A stretch of DNA of 27,721 bases. It comes from Apopatocola sp963618015 (lineage in GTDB: Bacteria > Bacillota > Clostridia > Oscillospirales > Oscillospiraceae). The translations under genes and the position numbers were made by a program. The notes beneath the pieces are model-generated. The model was not told the origin of the DNA, ran no database searches, and saw only the letters and a list, made by a program, of their open reading frames with translations. The stretch spans positions 1 through 27,721 of the forward strand of contig CAVEQS010000038.1 of assembly GCA_963618015.1 (NCBI GenBank), read 5' to 3'. Within the stretch, counting starts at the first letter, position 1; each line of letters starts with the position of its first letter. This document shows positions 8,182-16,138 of the stretch, piece after piece.

Positions 8182-8211
8182 AAACCTCCGGGAACACGTC
8201 CCGGAGGTTTT
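8182..8211 (+). terminator. Terminator-like hairpin between the HAD gene and spoIIIAC
   Basis: A perfect 12-base-pair stem (8182-8193 with 8199-8210, arm AAACCTCCGGGA) has a five-base loop and ends in four Ts. If it works, spoIIIAC-AH need their own promoter or read-through, splitting the spoIIIA genes into two units. Confidence 0.7.
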
Positions 8212-8275
8212 CGCATATACGCCCTTGTAGGCTCATACCTTGACAGTGGACAACCCCGCAAAGGAGAGCACCTTA

Positions 8276-8470
8276 ATGGATGTGGATCTGATATTTAAAA
8301 TTGCGGCCGTCGGCATCCTTGTCGCCGTGCTGAACATTCTGCTCACGCGGTCGGGCCGGGAGGATCAGGCGCTCATGACGAGCATCACCGGCCTTGTCGT
8401 CGTGCTGGTGATCGTGGTGCAGGAAATCAGCGAGCTCTTTGATCTGATCCGTGATCTGTTCGGGTTTTAG
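8276..8470 (+). CDS. spoIIIAC: Stage III sporulation protein SpoIIIAC
   Basis: The 64-residue protein has two hydrophobic helices separated by a short polar turn (LLTRSGREDQ), the expected size and layout of SpoIIIAC in the SpoIIIA channel. The ATG at 8276 is chosen because AAGGAG lies nine bases upstream (8261-8266); a longer in-frame version from a TTG at 8240 has no such site and would add a polar stretch. It begins the second block of the split spoIIIA locus, seven bases before spoIIIAD. Confidence 0.93.
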   Translation: MDVDLIFKIAAVGILVAVLNILLTRSGREDQALMTSITGLVVVLVIVVQEISELFDLIRDLFGF

Positions 8471-8477
8471 AGAATGA

Positions 8478-8864
8478 ATGGAAATTGTGCTTCGCGCCGC
8501 TGCGGCGGCAGTGATCGGCAGCATTCTGGCGCTGCTGCTGAGGAAATATACGCCGGAGCTATCCCTTACCGTGACGATCCTTGCAGGCGTGATCATCGTA
8601 TGGCTCGCATCGGCAGTTGCTTCGCGTATCTCCGATGTTTTGCGCGAGATCGCCGAGAAGGGCGGCATCGATGCGGTATATCTCTCTCCGGTACTCAAAT
8701 GCATCGGGATCGGGATGATAACGCATCTGGCAGCGCAGGTATGCCGGGATGCGCAGCAGGGGAGCATTGCTTCCGCTGTGGAGCTATGCGGAACGCTCTG
8801 CGCTCTGTACATCTCCCTGCCGCTCATCCGCTCGCTTCTCGCCATTGTGGAGCAGCTGCTTTGA
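8478..8864 (+). CDS. spoIIIAD: Stage III sporulation protein SpoIIIAD
   Basis: The 128-residue membrane protein has several hydrophobic helices (AVIGSILALLL, LTVTILAGVIIVWLASAVAS, then further segments) and matches SpoIIIAD in size, hydrophobic pattern and position. It is a membrane component of the mother cell to forespore channel. The stop overlaps the TTG start of spoIIIAE by four bases (TTGA), so translation is probably coupled. Confidence 0.92.
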   Translation: MEIVLRAAAAAVIGSILALLLRKYTPELSLTVTILAGVIIVWLASAVASRISDVLREIAEKGGIDAVYLSPVLKCIGIGMITHLAAQVCRDAQQGSIASAVELCGTLCALYISLPLIRSLLAIVEQLL

Positions 8865-9931
8865 TCGTGCTTCTGTTGGCGCTTGTAGTATGTCCCGGAG
8901 AAGCGCTTGCAGCATCCGAGATAGTAATCCCCGGGATGGACGAGCTTACCGAGGCGCTGCCGGAGGAAGCGGCGCCCATTCTCTCCGGCGTTTCGCCGGA
9001 GGCGCTTCCCAAGGAGGGCGTCTGGCGAACGCTTCTGCTCTCGGTGTGGGAAAAGGTGCGCTCCTCCGCTGCGGACATCTGCCGGACGGGTGGAATTCTG
9101 CTCTGTGTCTGCGTTCTCGTATCGCTCACCGATACGCTCGATCTTGGCAGCCGCGCTCCGCCGTACATCACCTTTGCCGCCGTTGCCGTTATCGGTACGG
9201 CGACGATCTCGGATTTTCGTTCGTATCTTTCGCTCGGGACAGAAACCCTTCATACACTCTCGGACTATTCCCATGTTCTTCTGCCGGTCCTTTCGTCCGC
9301 CGCAGCAGCGTCCGGCGCGGCAGGAAGTGCCGCGGCAAAATACGCGGCGACGGCGGTATGTATGGATATTCTCCTCTCTGCCTCGCGCGGCATTCTTGTT
9401 CCGTGTGTATGCGGCTATGCTGCGCTGTCCGTTGCGGACGCTGCCGTGGGGAACGAGATATTGAAAACGGCAAAGAAGATCATGAAGACGGTATGTACAA
9501 CATTAATAAGCGGTGTCTGCGTAGCGTTTACCGCGTGGCTCTCGCTCACCGGCGTTGTCACCGGAACAGCGGACGCGCTCGCCGCGCGGGTGACGAAAAC
9601 GGCGGTATCTGCTGCACTCCCGGTTGTCGGGAGCATTTTATCCGACGCGGCCTCAACGCTCGCCGCAGCAGCCGGAACGCTCAAGGCAACGATTGGCATC
9701 TTCGGACTGCTCGCCGTCGCGGCGATCTGTCTTCCGCCGGTTATGACGCTTGGCGTGCGATTTCTTATTTATAAGCTGACCGCTGCCGTGTGCGAGTGCG
9801 TGGCAGACAAGCGTTTCTCGGAGCTCATATCCAATCTCGGCACGGCGTTTGCACTGCTGCTCGCCATTAACGGCGCAGGGGCTATGATGCTCTTCCTCTC
9901 GCTGTATTCCTTAATACAAACGGTGGTGTAG
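8861..9931 (+). CDS. spoIIIAE: Stage III sporulation protein SpoIIIAE
   Basis: The 356-residue polytopic membrane protein is a core part of the SpoIIIA channel. It starts with a signal-like sequence (hydrophobic LLLALVV then GEALA, likely cleaved before ASE) and carries many transmembrane segments, including a Ser/Ala-rich middle. The start is placed at the TTG at 8861: GGAG lies eight bases upstream, the codon overlaps the spoIIIAD stop as TTGA, and a signal peptide begins right there. The open frame continues upstream inside spoIIIAD, but that part is polar Arg/Cys-rich noise. The length is a little below the roughly 400 residues usual for the family. Confidence 0.93.
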   Translation: MIVLLLALVVCPGEALAASEIVIPGMDELTEALPEEAAPILSGVSPEALPKEGVWRTLLLSVWEKVRSSAADICRTGGILLCVCVLVSLTDTLDLGSRAPPYITFAAVAVIGTATISDFRSYLSLGTETLHTLSDYSHVLLPVLSSAAAASGAAGSAAAKYAATAVCMDILLSASRGILVPCVCGYAALSVADAAVGNEILKTAKKIMKTVCTTLISGVCVAFTAWLSLTGVVTGTADALAARVTKTAVSAALPVVGSILSDAASTLAAAAGTLKATIGIFGLLAVAAICLPPVMTLGVRFLIYKLTAAVCECVADKRFSELISNLGTAFALLLAINGAGAMMLFLSLYSLIQTVV

Positions 9932-9934
9932 CGT

Positions 9935-10420
9935 ATGACGGAGTGGTTTTTCTCGTGGATCCGTTCCCTTGTCGCGGCGTCGCTTCTCTCGGCGCTGGCG
10001 CTCCAACTTACGCCGGAGGGAAGCGTAAAGCGTGTAACGCGCTTCACCTGCGGTATTCTCCTTGCGTGTACGCTGCTCTCACCTGTGCTGCGGACGGATA
10101 AGGCGTCGTTTTCGCTCGCGCTGGACGACTACCGGCGGACCGTTGCCGAACTGACGGACGATCTGGAGGAACAGGAAAATCAACTGCTGCGAACATACAT
10201 AGAACAGAAAACGGCGGCATACATATTGGACGAGGCACGATCCATAGGAATGCCGGAGCCGTCGGTTTCGGTGAAGGTGAAATGGGGGGATGAGAGCTGG
10301 GTGCCCTGTGAAGTTACGATATGCGGAGCGGTTACAGCCGAACAGAAATATCGCCTGAGCGCTTATCTTGCCGCGGAGCTGGGCATCCCGGCGGAAAGGC
10401 AGCGTTGGGCCGATGAGTGA
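9935..10420 (+). CDS. spoIIIAF: Stage III sporulation protein SpoIIIAF
   Basis: The 161-residue protein has two N-terminal hydrophobic segments (SLVAASLLSALALQL and CGILLACTLLSPVL) followed by a soluble domain with a helix and beta strands. This is the SpoIIIAF layout, a ring-forming domain related to secretion-system proteins. It follows spoIIIAE by three bases and overlaps spoIIIAG by eight bases, in line with a tightly coupled operon. Confidence 0.92.
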   Translation: MTEWFFSWIRSLVAASLLSALALQLTPEGSVKRVTRFTCGILLACTLLSPVLRTDKASFSLALDDYRRTVAELTDDLEEQENQLLRTYIEQKTAAYILDEARSIGMPEPSVSVKVKWGDESWVPCEVTICGAVTAEQKYRLSAYLAAELGIPAERQRWADE

Positions 10421-10781
10421 CCGAAAAAGCGCTCTGAGCGCATTCCTGCAAAAGAAAAGTGTGCTGATCGTCCTGCTCGCCGCAGGGCTGCTGCTCCTGC
10501 TCTGGCCAAAAACGTCCGGCGGCAGCTCGGCAGGGAAGGACGAGAATGTATCCACCACGGAGGAAAAACGGCTCTGTGCCGTGCTCTCAAAGATCGACGG
10601 TGTCGGAGAGGTGCACGCGCTGCTCTCCGAGGAGGCAAACCACAGAGGAGAGTATTCCGGCGCAGTAGTTGTCTGTTCCGGTGCGAGATCGCCGGATATA
10701 CGGCTGCGCGTTATACAGGCTGTGAGCGCCTTCACCGGGCTTGGCAGCAATCGGATCATAGTAGAAGAATTGATATCTTAG
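10413..10781 (+). CDS. spoIIIAG: Stage III sporulation protein SpoIIIAG
   Basis: The 122-residue protein has one N-terminal transmembrane helix (VLIVLLAAGLLLLLW), a Gly/Ser linker and a C-terminal domain with the RLRVIQAVSAFTGLGSNRI segment typical of SpoIIIAG, which forms a large ring in the channel. The ATG at 10413 is preferred because it precedes the helix directly and overlaps the spoIIIAF stop; the frame extends upstream, but only inside spoIIIAF. It is shorter than Bacillus SpoIIIAG (about 230 residues) and lacks much of the intervening insertion. Confidence 0.9.
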   Translation: MSDRKSALSAFLQKKSVLIVLLAAGLLLLLWPKTSGGSSAGKDENVSTTEEKRLCAVLSKIDGVGEVHALLSEEANHRGEYSGAVVVCSGARSPDIRLRVIQAVSAFTGLGSNRIIVEELIS

Positions 10782-10793
10782 GAGGAGGATCAT

Positions 10794-11372
10794 ATGAAGA
10801 CCGTAAATCTGCGTCCCCATCTCAAACGAAACATTCTTATCGCGGCGGTGCTGCTGCTCGTGTGCGCGGCGGCGTTCCTCAACTGGTCGTACAACCAGCG
10901 CTGGGGCGACGGCAACAGCGCCATGGCGGACGCCGAGGATAAAATGACGACCGCCGTGAACGCCGCGGACGGTTCGCCGGAGGAACAGGCGGCCGACGTG
11001 CTCCCTGCTTCGGTATCCGGGTATTTCTCGGAAGCGCGGCTCACGCGCCAGCAGTCGAGAGATCAGGCGCTCTCCCTGCTTGAAACGGCGGCGTGCGCCG
11101 AATCCGCCTCACAGGACGTTATCGACAGCGCCATGAACGAGATCACCGTTATGGCCAACTGGTCTTTGCTCGAAAGTAAGATCGAGAACGAACTGCTTGC
11201 CAAGGACTTTGCCGACTGTGTGGTATATCTTTCTTCGCAGGGCTGCACCGTTGCGGTACCGTCCGCTGCGGAGGGGTTGACCGAAGCACAGGTCGCGCAG
11301 ATCACCGACGCCGTCCTCTCCAACACGGAGCTGACTGCCGCCGCGATCAACGTGATCGAAGTGATGAACTGA
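10794..11372 (+). CDS. spoIIIAH: Stage III sporulation protein SpoIIIAH
   Basis: The 192-residue protein has one transmembrane helix (about residues 15-30), a variable linker and a C-terminal YscJ/FliF-like domain ending in TAAAINVIEVMN. In known systems this domain crosses the intermembrane space and binds SpoIIQ. The Shine-Dalgarno AGGAGGAGG lies six bases upstream and overlaps the spoIIIAG stop codon, which suggests strong expression. It is the last gene of the locus and is followed at once by a terminator. Confidence 0.93.
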   Translation: MKTVNLRPHLKRNILIAAVLLLVCAAAFLNWSYNQRWGDGNSAMADAEDKMTTAVNAADGSPEEQAADVLPASVSGYFSEARLTRQQSRDQALSLLETAACAESASQDVIDSAMNEITVMANWSLLESKIENELLAKDFADCVVYLSSQGCTVAVPSAAEGLTEAQVAQITDAVLSNTELTAAAINVIEVMN

Positions 11373-11407
11373 AAAAAGCGCGGAGGGAAGATCCCTTCGC
11401 GCTTTTT
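11373..11407 (+). terminator. Terminator of the spoIIIA operon
   Basis: The stem pairs AAAAAGCGCG plus AGGGA with TCCCT plus CGCGCTTTTT, with one G-T pair and a three-base loop, directly after the spoIIIAH stop. The A and T flanks make it usable in both directions, so it may also end the convergent SASP transcript. Confidence 0.9.
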
Positions 11408-11420
11408 CTATGGGGAATGA

Positions 11421-11621
11421 TTACTTCATGCCGTTTTCGTAGGCCTCGATCATTTTCTTGACCATCTGGCCGCCGATGCTGCCGGCCTGGCGGGAGGTAA
11501 GCTCGCCGTTGTAGCCGTTCGTAAGGTTCACACCGACCTGGCTGGCAGCCTCCATCTTAAAGCGATCCATCGCTTCGCGGGCCTGGGGATTGACAAGATG
11601 ATTGCTCTTGTTGGTAGACAT
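11421..11621 (-). CDS. Alpha/beta-type small acid-soluble spore protein
   Basis: This 66-residue protein belongs to the alpha/beta SASP family, which coats and protects forespore DNA. It has the conserved N-terminal helix (NPQAREAMDRFKMEAASQVG) and the second conserved block NGELTSRQAGSIGGQMVKKM. GELTSR is the region where germination protease cuts family members. The start at 11621 is chosen because AAGGAG lies about nine bases upstream and the family length fits; the frame extends upstream without family sequence. A sigma-G-like promoter lies at 11675-11703. It is convergent with spoIIIAH. Confidence 0.95.
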   Translation of the reverse strand: MSTNKSNHLVNPQAREAMDRFKMEAASQVGVNLTNGYNGELTSRQAGSIGGQMVKKMIEAYENGMK

Positions 11622-11674
11622 CTGATTGCAACTCCTTTCTCTCGAATCGAACACGTTTTTGCTGTGTCCGAGCC

Positions 11675-11703
11675 TATTTTGACCGCATGCACCGGCGTTA
11701 TTC
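11675..11703 (-). promoter_or_regulatory. Sigma-G-like forespore promoter of the SASP gene
   Basis: On the minus strand GAATA (11699-11703) and CAAAATA (11675-11681) are 17 bases apart. They match the GHATR and CATNMTA consensus elements of sigma-G well, with the spacer one base short of the usual 18. SASP genes are classical sigma-G targets, so the position supports the call. Confidence 0.6.
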
Positions 11704-11733
11704 AAATTCGGAAAATGCAATTTTTGTCATTAA

Positions 11734-11771
11734 AAATATCCCCGCGGACAGACCAGTCCGCGGGGATATTT
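11734..11771 (-). terminator. Terminator after the transporter-HAD operon
   Basis: A perfect 15-base-pair stem (11735-11749 with 11756-11770, arm AATATCCCCGCGGAC) has a six-base loop and, on the minus strand, a T run. It begins two bases after the stop of the HAD gene and separates that operon from the SASP promoter. Confidence 0.9.
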
Positions 11772-11772
11772 G

Positions 11773-12423
11773 TCAATCCAGTAAAAGCATTCGGAGCGCA
11801 TCGACGCTCTCAGCGATCGTATCGGTGCCCTCGGCTTCCAGCTCTTCGCGGCTTCCGTAACCATAGAGCACGCCGATAAAACCGATCCGAGCCATTTTTG
11901 CGCCGATGGCATCGTGTGACCGGTCGCCGATCATGACGCAGCCGGTCTTGTCCGTGATGCCCATTTCATAGAGTGCGTGCAAAATCACTTCGCACTTGTC
12001 CAGCGGCTCACGGTCGAGCGGAATGCCGGAGACGACGTCGATGTACTGCCGCAAGCTGAAGTGCTCGAGGATCTGCTCGGAGAAAACCGTCGGCTTGCCG
12101 GTGGCCACGGCGATCCGTGTGCCGGACGCTTTCAGATCGCGCAGCAGCTCCGGGATGCCCGGATATACTTCGTTTTCAAAAAGGCCGACGGTCGAAAAAC
12201 GCTCGCGGTAATAGCCAAGAAGCTCCTGCGCTTCCTCCGGCGTTGCGTTTGCGTAGACCTCAAACGACCGGAGCAGGGGAGGACCGATGTACTTGTAATA
12301 GCTCTCGATCGGGCCGACCGGGCGCCCGGCCTTTTCCAGCGCATAGCGGACGCTGCCGCAGATGCCCTGCACCGGATCGGTCAGTGTACCGTCCAGATCA
12401 AAGAGTACGGTCAAGTACTTCAT
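11773..12423 (-). CDS. HAD-superfamily phosphatase (phosphoglycolate phosphatase-like)
   Basis: The 216-residue protein is a subfamily IA HAD phosphatase. Motif I is VLFDLDGTLTD with D9 and D11, motif II lies in VATGKPT, and motif IV in GCVMIGDRSHDAIGAKMARIGFIGVLYGYG. The residues between motifs I and II would form a helical C1 cap. Its ATG directly follows the stop of the second permease (TGAATG), so translation is coupled to the nucleoside transporter. Such proteins are often annotated as phosphoglycolate phosphatase, but several hydrolyse nucleotides or pyrophosphate. The transporter context makes a nucleoside monophosphate plausible, though this is inference. Confidence 0.9.
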   Translation of the reverse strand: MKYLTVLFDLDGTLTDPVQGICGSVRYALEKAGRPVGPIESYYKYIGPPLLRSFEVYANATPEEAQELLGYYRERFSTVGLFENEVYPGIPELLRDLKASGTRIAVATGKPTVFSEQILEHFSLRQYIDVVSGIPLDREPLDKCEVILHALYEMGITDKTGCVMIGDRSHDAIGAKMARIGFIGVLYGYGSREELEAEGTDTIAESVDALRMLLLD

Positions 12424-13419
12424 TCAGCGCTCCTCCCGGAAGTACGAAAGGCCGAGGGACGCGGGAGGCTGATTCTCGCGCTTGTCGCGCATGGAGGAAA
12501 TGACCAGCACCACGATCGTGACGACGTAAGGGATCATCTTGTAAAGCTCTTTGACGGCAAGATTCGTTCCGGTGGGCAGGAACAGATACAGAATATACAA
12601 TCCGCCGAAGAGAATGGAAGACAGTACGCCGACATCCGGTTTCCAGATCGTGAAGATAACGAGCGCGATGGCAAGCCAGCCGCGGTCGCCGAAGGCGTCG
12701 TTCGACCAGATGCCGCAGGCGTAGTCCATAACGTAGTACAATCCGCCGAGTCCGGCGATCATGCTTCCGGTGCAGGTGGCAACGTATTTATATTTCCGAA
12801 CGTCGATGCCGGCGGCGTCTGCAGTATTCGGGCTTTCGCCGACGGAGCGAAGATGCAGTCCGACGCGGGTGCGCTTGAGAACATAGGCCGCGGCAAAGGC
12901 AATGATGATCGCGACATAGGCAAGGAAACCGTAGCTCAGGAAGATCTCCCCAAACCAGCCAAGTTTATCCGCAAAGGGAAGCGACGCGCTGAAAAAAGCG
13001 CTCGTGCGGGAAAGAGCGATGGAGGGCACGTCCGCGCCGGAGAGCTTGATGAGCGAGCCGCCGAAGAAGTTGCCGAAGCCGACGCCGAACGTTGTCATGG
13101 CAAGGCCGGTAACGTTTTGGTTCGCGCGGAGCGTTACCGTGAGGAAGCAGTAGAGCAGCCCCATCAGCAGCGAGCCGAGGAGCGAGCAGAGCAGGGGAAT
13201 AATGACGGCGAGAAACGGGTTGAGAGCACCCGGCGCAGGGACGGCGCTCTCATAGAAGAACGCGCCGATAACGCCGCAGATACCGCCGACATACATGATA
13301 CCGGGAATGCCGAGATTGAGGTTGCCGGATTTTTCTGTAAGCGTTTCACCGGTGCTGCCAAACAGCAGCGGGATGCCCTGTACAACGGCTCTCGGAACAA
13401 AGGATACGATATCGAACAT
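12424..13419 (-). CDS. nupQ: Nucleoside ABC transporter permease (NupQ-like)
   Basis: The 331-residue inner-membrane protein belongs to the BPD-transp-2 (LivM/RbsC/NupQ) permease family, with about eight to ten hydrophobic segments and the conserved opening GIPLLFGSTGETLTEKSGNL followed by GIPGIMYVGG. It ends in a polar tail. It would pair with the NupP-like permease to form the channel for purine nucleosides. It starts three bases after the nupP stop and touches the HAD gene at its end. The nup names come from the Bacillus guanosine transporter; family membership is clear, exact substrate is not. Confidence 0.9.
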   Translation of the reverse strand: MFDIVSFVPRAVVQGIPLLFGSTGETLTEKSGNLNLGIPGIMYVGGICGVIGAFFYESAVPAPGALNPFLAVIIPLLCSLLGSLLMGLLYCFLTVTLRANQNVTGLAMTTFGVGFGNFFGGSLIKLSGADVPSIALSRTSAFFSASLPFADKLGWFGEIFLSYGFLAYVAIIIAFAAAYVLKRTRVGLHLRSVGESPNTADAAGIDVRKYKYVATCTGSMIAGLGGLYYVMDYACGIWSNDAFGDRGWLAIALVIFTIWKPDVGVLSSILFGGLYILYLFLPTGTNLAVKELYKMIPYVVTIVVLVISSMRDKRENQPPASLGLSYFREER

Positions 13420-13422
13420 GGC

Positions 13423-14538
13423 TCAGTTCTCCTCCTTCTTTGCGGCTTTGCGGAAGTTGATCTTATAGTTGATGAAGAACTCGCTTCCGATGATAAAGAA
13501 CAGGATGATGCCGGTAAGAATATCGGAGAAGGAGTGGTTCAGACCAAAGGCCGTGGAGATCTCGCCCGCGCCGCGCTCGAGGAAGACGAGCAGGAGGGAG
13601 GTGAAGATCATGATGATCGGATTGAACTTCGCGAGCCAGGACACCATGACTGCCGTGAAGCCGCGGCCGCCGGCAATCGTCGTCGTAACCGTGTGGTTGA
13701 TGCCGCCGACGAGGAGCAGCCCCGCGAGGCCGCAGATCGCGCCGGAGAGCGCCATCGTACGCATGACGACCTTCTCGACCTTGATGCCGACGTAGCGCGC
13801 AGTGCGCTCGCTCTCGCCGACAACGCTGATCTCATAGCCGTGCTTGGTATAGTTGAGGTATACGTATACCGCGATCGTCATCACTGCGGCAACAACGATG
13901 CTCAGCAGGTATTTGTTTCCTCCGAGCTGCGGCAGCCAGCCAAGCTGGGTGGCCTGATTGATGATGCCGATCTGTCCTGCGCCCTTCGGGACCTCCCACA
14001 CGATAATGAAGTAGGCCACGAGCTGCGTGGCGACATAGTTCATCATCAGCGTGAAGAGCGTTTCGTTCGTATTCCAGCGGGCCTTGAAAAAGGCGGGGAT
14101 AAAGCCCCACAGCGCGCCCGCCGCGATCGCCGCGACGGCCATGGTGAGGATCAGCATGCCGTTGGACATCTTGCCGCTCAGGCAGATCATCACCGCCGTT
14201 GTTGCAAGACAGCCAGCGAGCGTCTGTCCCTCGGCGCCGATGTTCCAGAAGCGCATCTTGAACGCGGGGGTCACGGCCAGGGAGATCACCAGCAGAACGG
14301 CCATGCCCTGGAAGGTGATCCAGCTCCGCCGCGCCGTGCCGAAAGCGCCGCTGATCATAGCGCCATAGACGGAAATGGGGTTCTCGCCGGTGGTGACGGT
14401 CGTGACGAGCGCACACACCAGCAGCGCCGCAACGATTGCGCCGAGACGGATGGCCCAGGCCTTATACCACGGCATCGCACCGCGCTTGGAAATGTGAGCC
14501 AGCGGCTCCTTGTTCTGCTTATTCATCGGCCTTGTCAC
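13423..14538 (-). CDS. nupP: Nucleoside ABC transporter permease (NupP-like)
   Basis: The 371-residue permease is the larger of the pair. A polar N-terminus (residues 1-25) precedes about eight hydrophobic segments and the family motif FWNIGAEGQTLAG, then LWGFIPAFFKARWNTNETLFT, a cytoplasmic loop expected to contact the ATPase. It overlaps the 3' end of the ATPase gene by 20 bases and sits three bases before nupQ, so all transporter genes are one unit. Confidence 0.9.
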   Translation of the reverse strand: MTRPMNKQNKEPLAHISKRGAMPWYKAWAIRLGAIVAALLVCALVTTVTTGENPISVYGAMISGAFGTARRSWITFQGMAVLLVISLAVTPAFKMRFWNIGAEGQTLAGCLATTAVMICLSGKMSNGMLILTMAVAAIAAGALWGFIPAFFKARWNTNETLFTLMMNYVATQLVAYFIIVWEVPKGAGQIGIINQATQLGWLPQLGGNKYLLSIVVAAVMTIAVYVYLNYTKHGYEISVVGESERTARYVGIKVEKVVMRTMALSGAICGLAGLLLVGGINHTVTTTIAGGRGFTAVMVSWLAKFNPIIMIFTSLLLVFLERGAGEISTAFGLNHSFSDILTGIILFFIIGSEFFINYKINFRKAAKKEEN

Positions 14539-16051
14539 CTCCGAGCTTTGTCATCATCATGCCGACCTCGCGCTTCGAGGTCTTGCGTCCTTCAACGATG
14601 CCGCTGACCTTGCCGCCGCAGAGGACGAGGATCCTGTCGGCCAGTTCAAGGAGCACGTCCAGATCTTCGCCGACGTATATAACGGCAACGCCCTTTTTCT
14701 TCTGCCGGTTGATGAGGTCATATATGGTATAGGATGCGTTGATATCGAGACCGCGCACGGCATACGCCGTGAGAAGAACGGTCGGGGCGCTCGCGATCTC
14801 GCGGCCGACGAGCACCTTCTGCACGTTGCCGCCGGAGAGACGCCGCACCGGCGTATCCACGCTCGGCGTGCTGACGCTCAGCTCCTGCACCACCGATTCC
14901 GCCAGCGCGCGGGGGGAGCGGCGGTCGGTAAAGATCGATTTGCCGCGGCGGAAGGAGCGGAGCATCATATTGTCGGCAAGGTTCATGTTGCCGACGAGAC
15001 CCATACCGAGACGGTCCTCCGGAACAAAGGAGAGAGAGACGCCGAGCTCGGCGATGCTCAGAGGATCCTTTCCGATGAGCTCTTCGCGGGAGCTGTCGTC
15101 CTCGATATAGGAAATGCTCCCGGATTCCACGGTCTGCAGACCCGCAATGGCTTCGAGAAGCTCCTTCTGTCCGCAGCCGGAAATACCGGCGATGCCGAGT
15201 ATCTCGCCGCTGTTGGCGGTAAAGGAAACGTCGTCGAGCTTGATGATGCCGTCCACACTGCGAACCGTGAGGTTCTTAACTTCGATGCGGGGCTTGGGAT
15301 CAACCGGATCGGGGCGCTCAATGTTCAGCGATACCGCGTGGCCGACCATCATGTTCGTCATTTCCTGTGCGTTCGTCTGTGCGGTGAGCATGTCGCCGAT
15401 GAACTGGCCGTGGCGGAGGATCGCCACGCGGTCGGAGAGCGCTTCGACCTCGTGCATTTTGTGCGTGATGATGACGACGGCTTTTCCGTCGTCTCGCATG
15501 TTTCGCAGCACGGCGAAGAGCTTGTCCGTTTCCTGCGGCGTGAGAACAGCAGTAGGCTCGTCGAGAATGAGAATGTCCGCGCCGCGGTAGAGGACCTTTA
15601 CGATTTCGACCGTCTGCTTCTGTGAGACGGACATATCGTAAATTTTCTGTGAGGGATCAACGCTGAAGCCGTACTTGTCGCAGATCTCCCGGATCTTTGC
15701 CGAACCCGCTTTGAGATCGAGCTTGCCGGGCAGGCCGAGAACGATGTTCTCCGCCGCCGTCAGCACGTCCACAAGCTTGAAGTGCTGGTGGATCATGCCG
15801 ATGCCGAGATCAAAGGCGTCCTTCGGAGAGCGGATAATGACAGGTTTTCCATCGATGCTGATCTCGCCCTCGTCGGGGAAGTAGATTCCGGCGAGCATAT
15901 TCATGAGCGTCGTCTTGCCGCTGCCGTTTTCACCGAGCAGCGCGAGGATCTCGCCCCGGTATATATCGAGCCAGACTTTGTCGTTTGCGACGACGGAGCC
16001 AAAGGTCTTGGTTATGTTGCGCATTTTGACTGCGGCGATCTTATTTTCCAA
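14519..16051 (-). CDS. nupO: Nucleoside ABC transporter double ATPase (NupO-like)
   Basis: The 510-residue protein has two nucleotide-binding domains in tandem, as in sugar and nucleoside importers. The first has Walker A GENGSGKTT (about 40-48), a signature variant (MSVSQKQ) and Walker B LILDEPTAVL. The second has a degenerate Walker A (GISGCGQKEL), a good signature LSGGNVQK and TAYAVRGLD where many relatives have a QPTRGLD-like segment. This suggests one normal and one weakened ATP site. The TTG at 16051 is chosen as start because GGGAG lies seven bases upstream; a GTG at 16060 would be too close to it. Two hairpins separate it from the binding-protein gene. Confidence 0.9.
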   Translation of the reverse strand: MENKIAAVKMRNITKTFGSVVANDKVWLDIYRGEILALLGENGSGKTTLMNMLAGIYFPDEGEISIDGKPVIIRSPKDAFDLGIGMIHQHFKLVDVLTAAENIVLGLPGKLDLKAGSAKIREICDKYGFSVDPSQKIYDMSVSQKQTVEIVKVLYRGADILILDEPTAVLTPQETDKLFAVLRNMRDDGKAVVIITHKMHEVEALSDRVAILRHGQFIGDMLTAQTNAQEMTNMMVGHAVSLNIERPDPVDPKPRIEVKNLTVRSVDGIIKLDDVSFTANSGEILGIAGISGCGQKELLEAIAGLQTVESGSISYIEDDSSREELIGKDPLSIAELGVSLSFVPEDRLGMGLVGNMNLADNMMLRSFRRGKSIFTDRRSPRALAESVVQELSVSTPSVDTPVRRLSGGNVQKVLVGREIASAPTVLLTAYAVRGLDINASYTIYDLINRQKKKGVAVIYVGEDLDVLLELADRILVLCGGKVSGIVEGRKTSKREVGMMMTKLGGDKADE

Positions 16052-16086
16052 TACGGTCACTCCCTGCAATAAAATTAAAGTCCAAT

Positions 16087-16133
16087 ACCGCATAAGAAAG
16101 CATACGCATACATCATGTGCTTTCTTATGCGGT
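16087..16133 (-). repeat. Perfect 16-bp hairpin upstream of nupO
   Basis: ACCGCATAAGAAAGCA (16087-16102) and its exact reverse complement (16118-16133) enclose 15 bases. It is the second of two hairpins met by polymerase between the binding-protein and ATPase genes. It has no immediate T run, so it may block 3' exonucleases and stabilise the upstream message rather than terminate. Confidence 0.7.
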
Positions 16134-16138
16134 GACCA

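Noticed and set aside
8474..8860. N-terminal extension of SpoIIIAE across the whole of spoIIIAD
   Set aside because: The extension is polar and Arg/Cys-rich, overlaps a good SpoIIIAD gene and would bury the signal peptide inside the protein.
11977..14607. Very long plus-strand open frame opposite the transporter permeases and HAD gene
   Set aside because: It is antisense to three well-recognised genes, is rich in Asp, Arg, Glu and His with no domain pattern, and has no start signal. It is a by-product of the GC-rich codon usage.
14761..14800. TAYAVRGLD in the second ATPase domain of NupO as a damaged Walker B region
   Set aside because: Similar variants are, as far as I recall, normal in this transporter subfamily, and the flanking signature and GEDLD segments are intact, so this is not evidence of decay.
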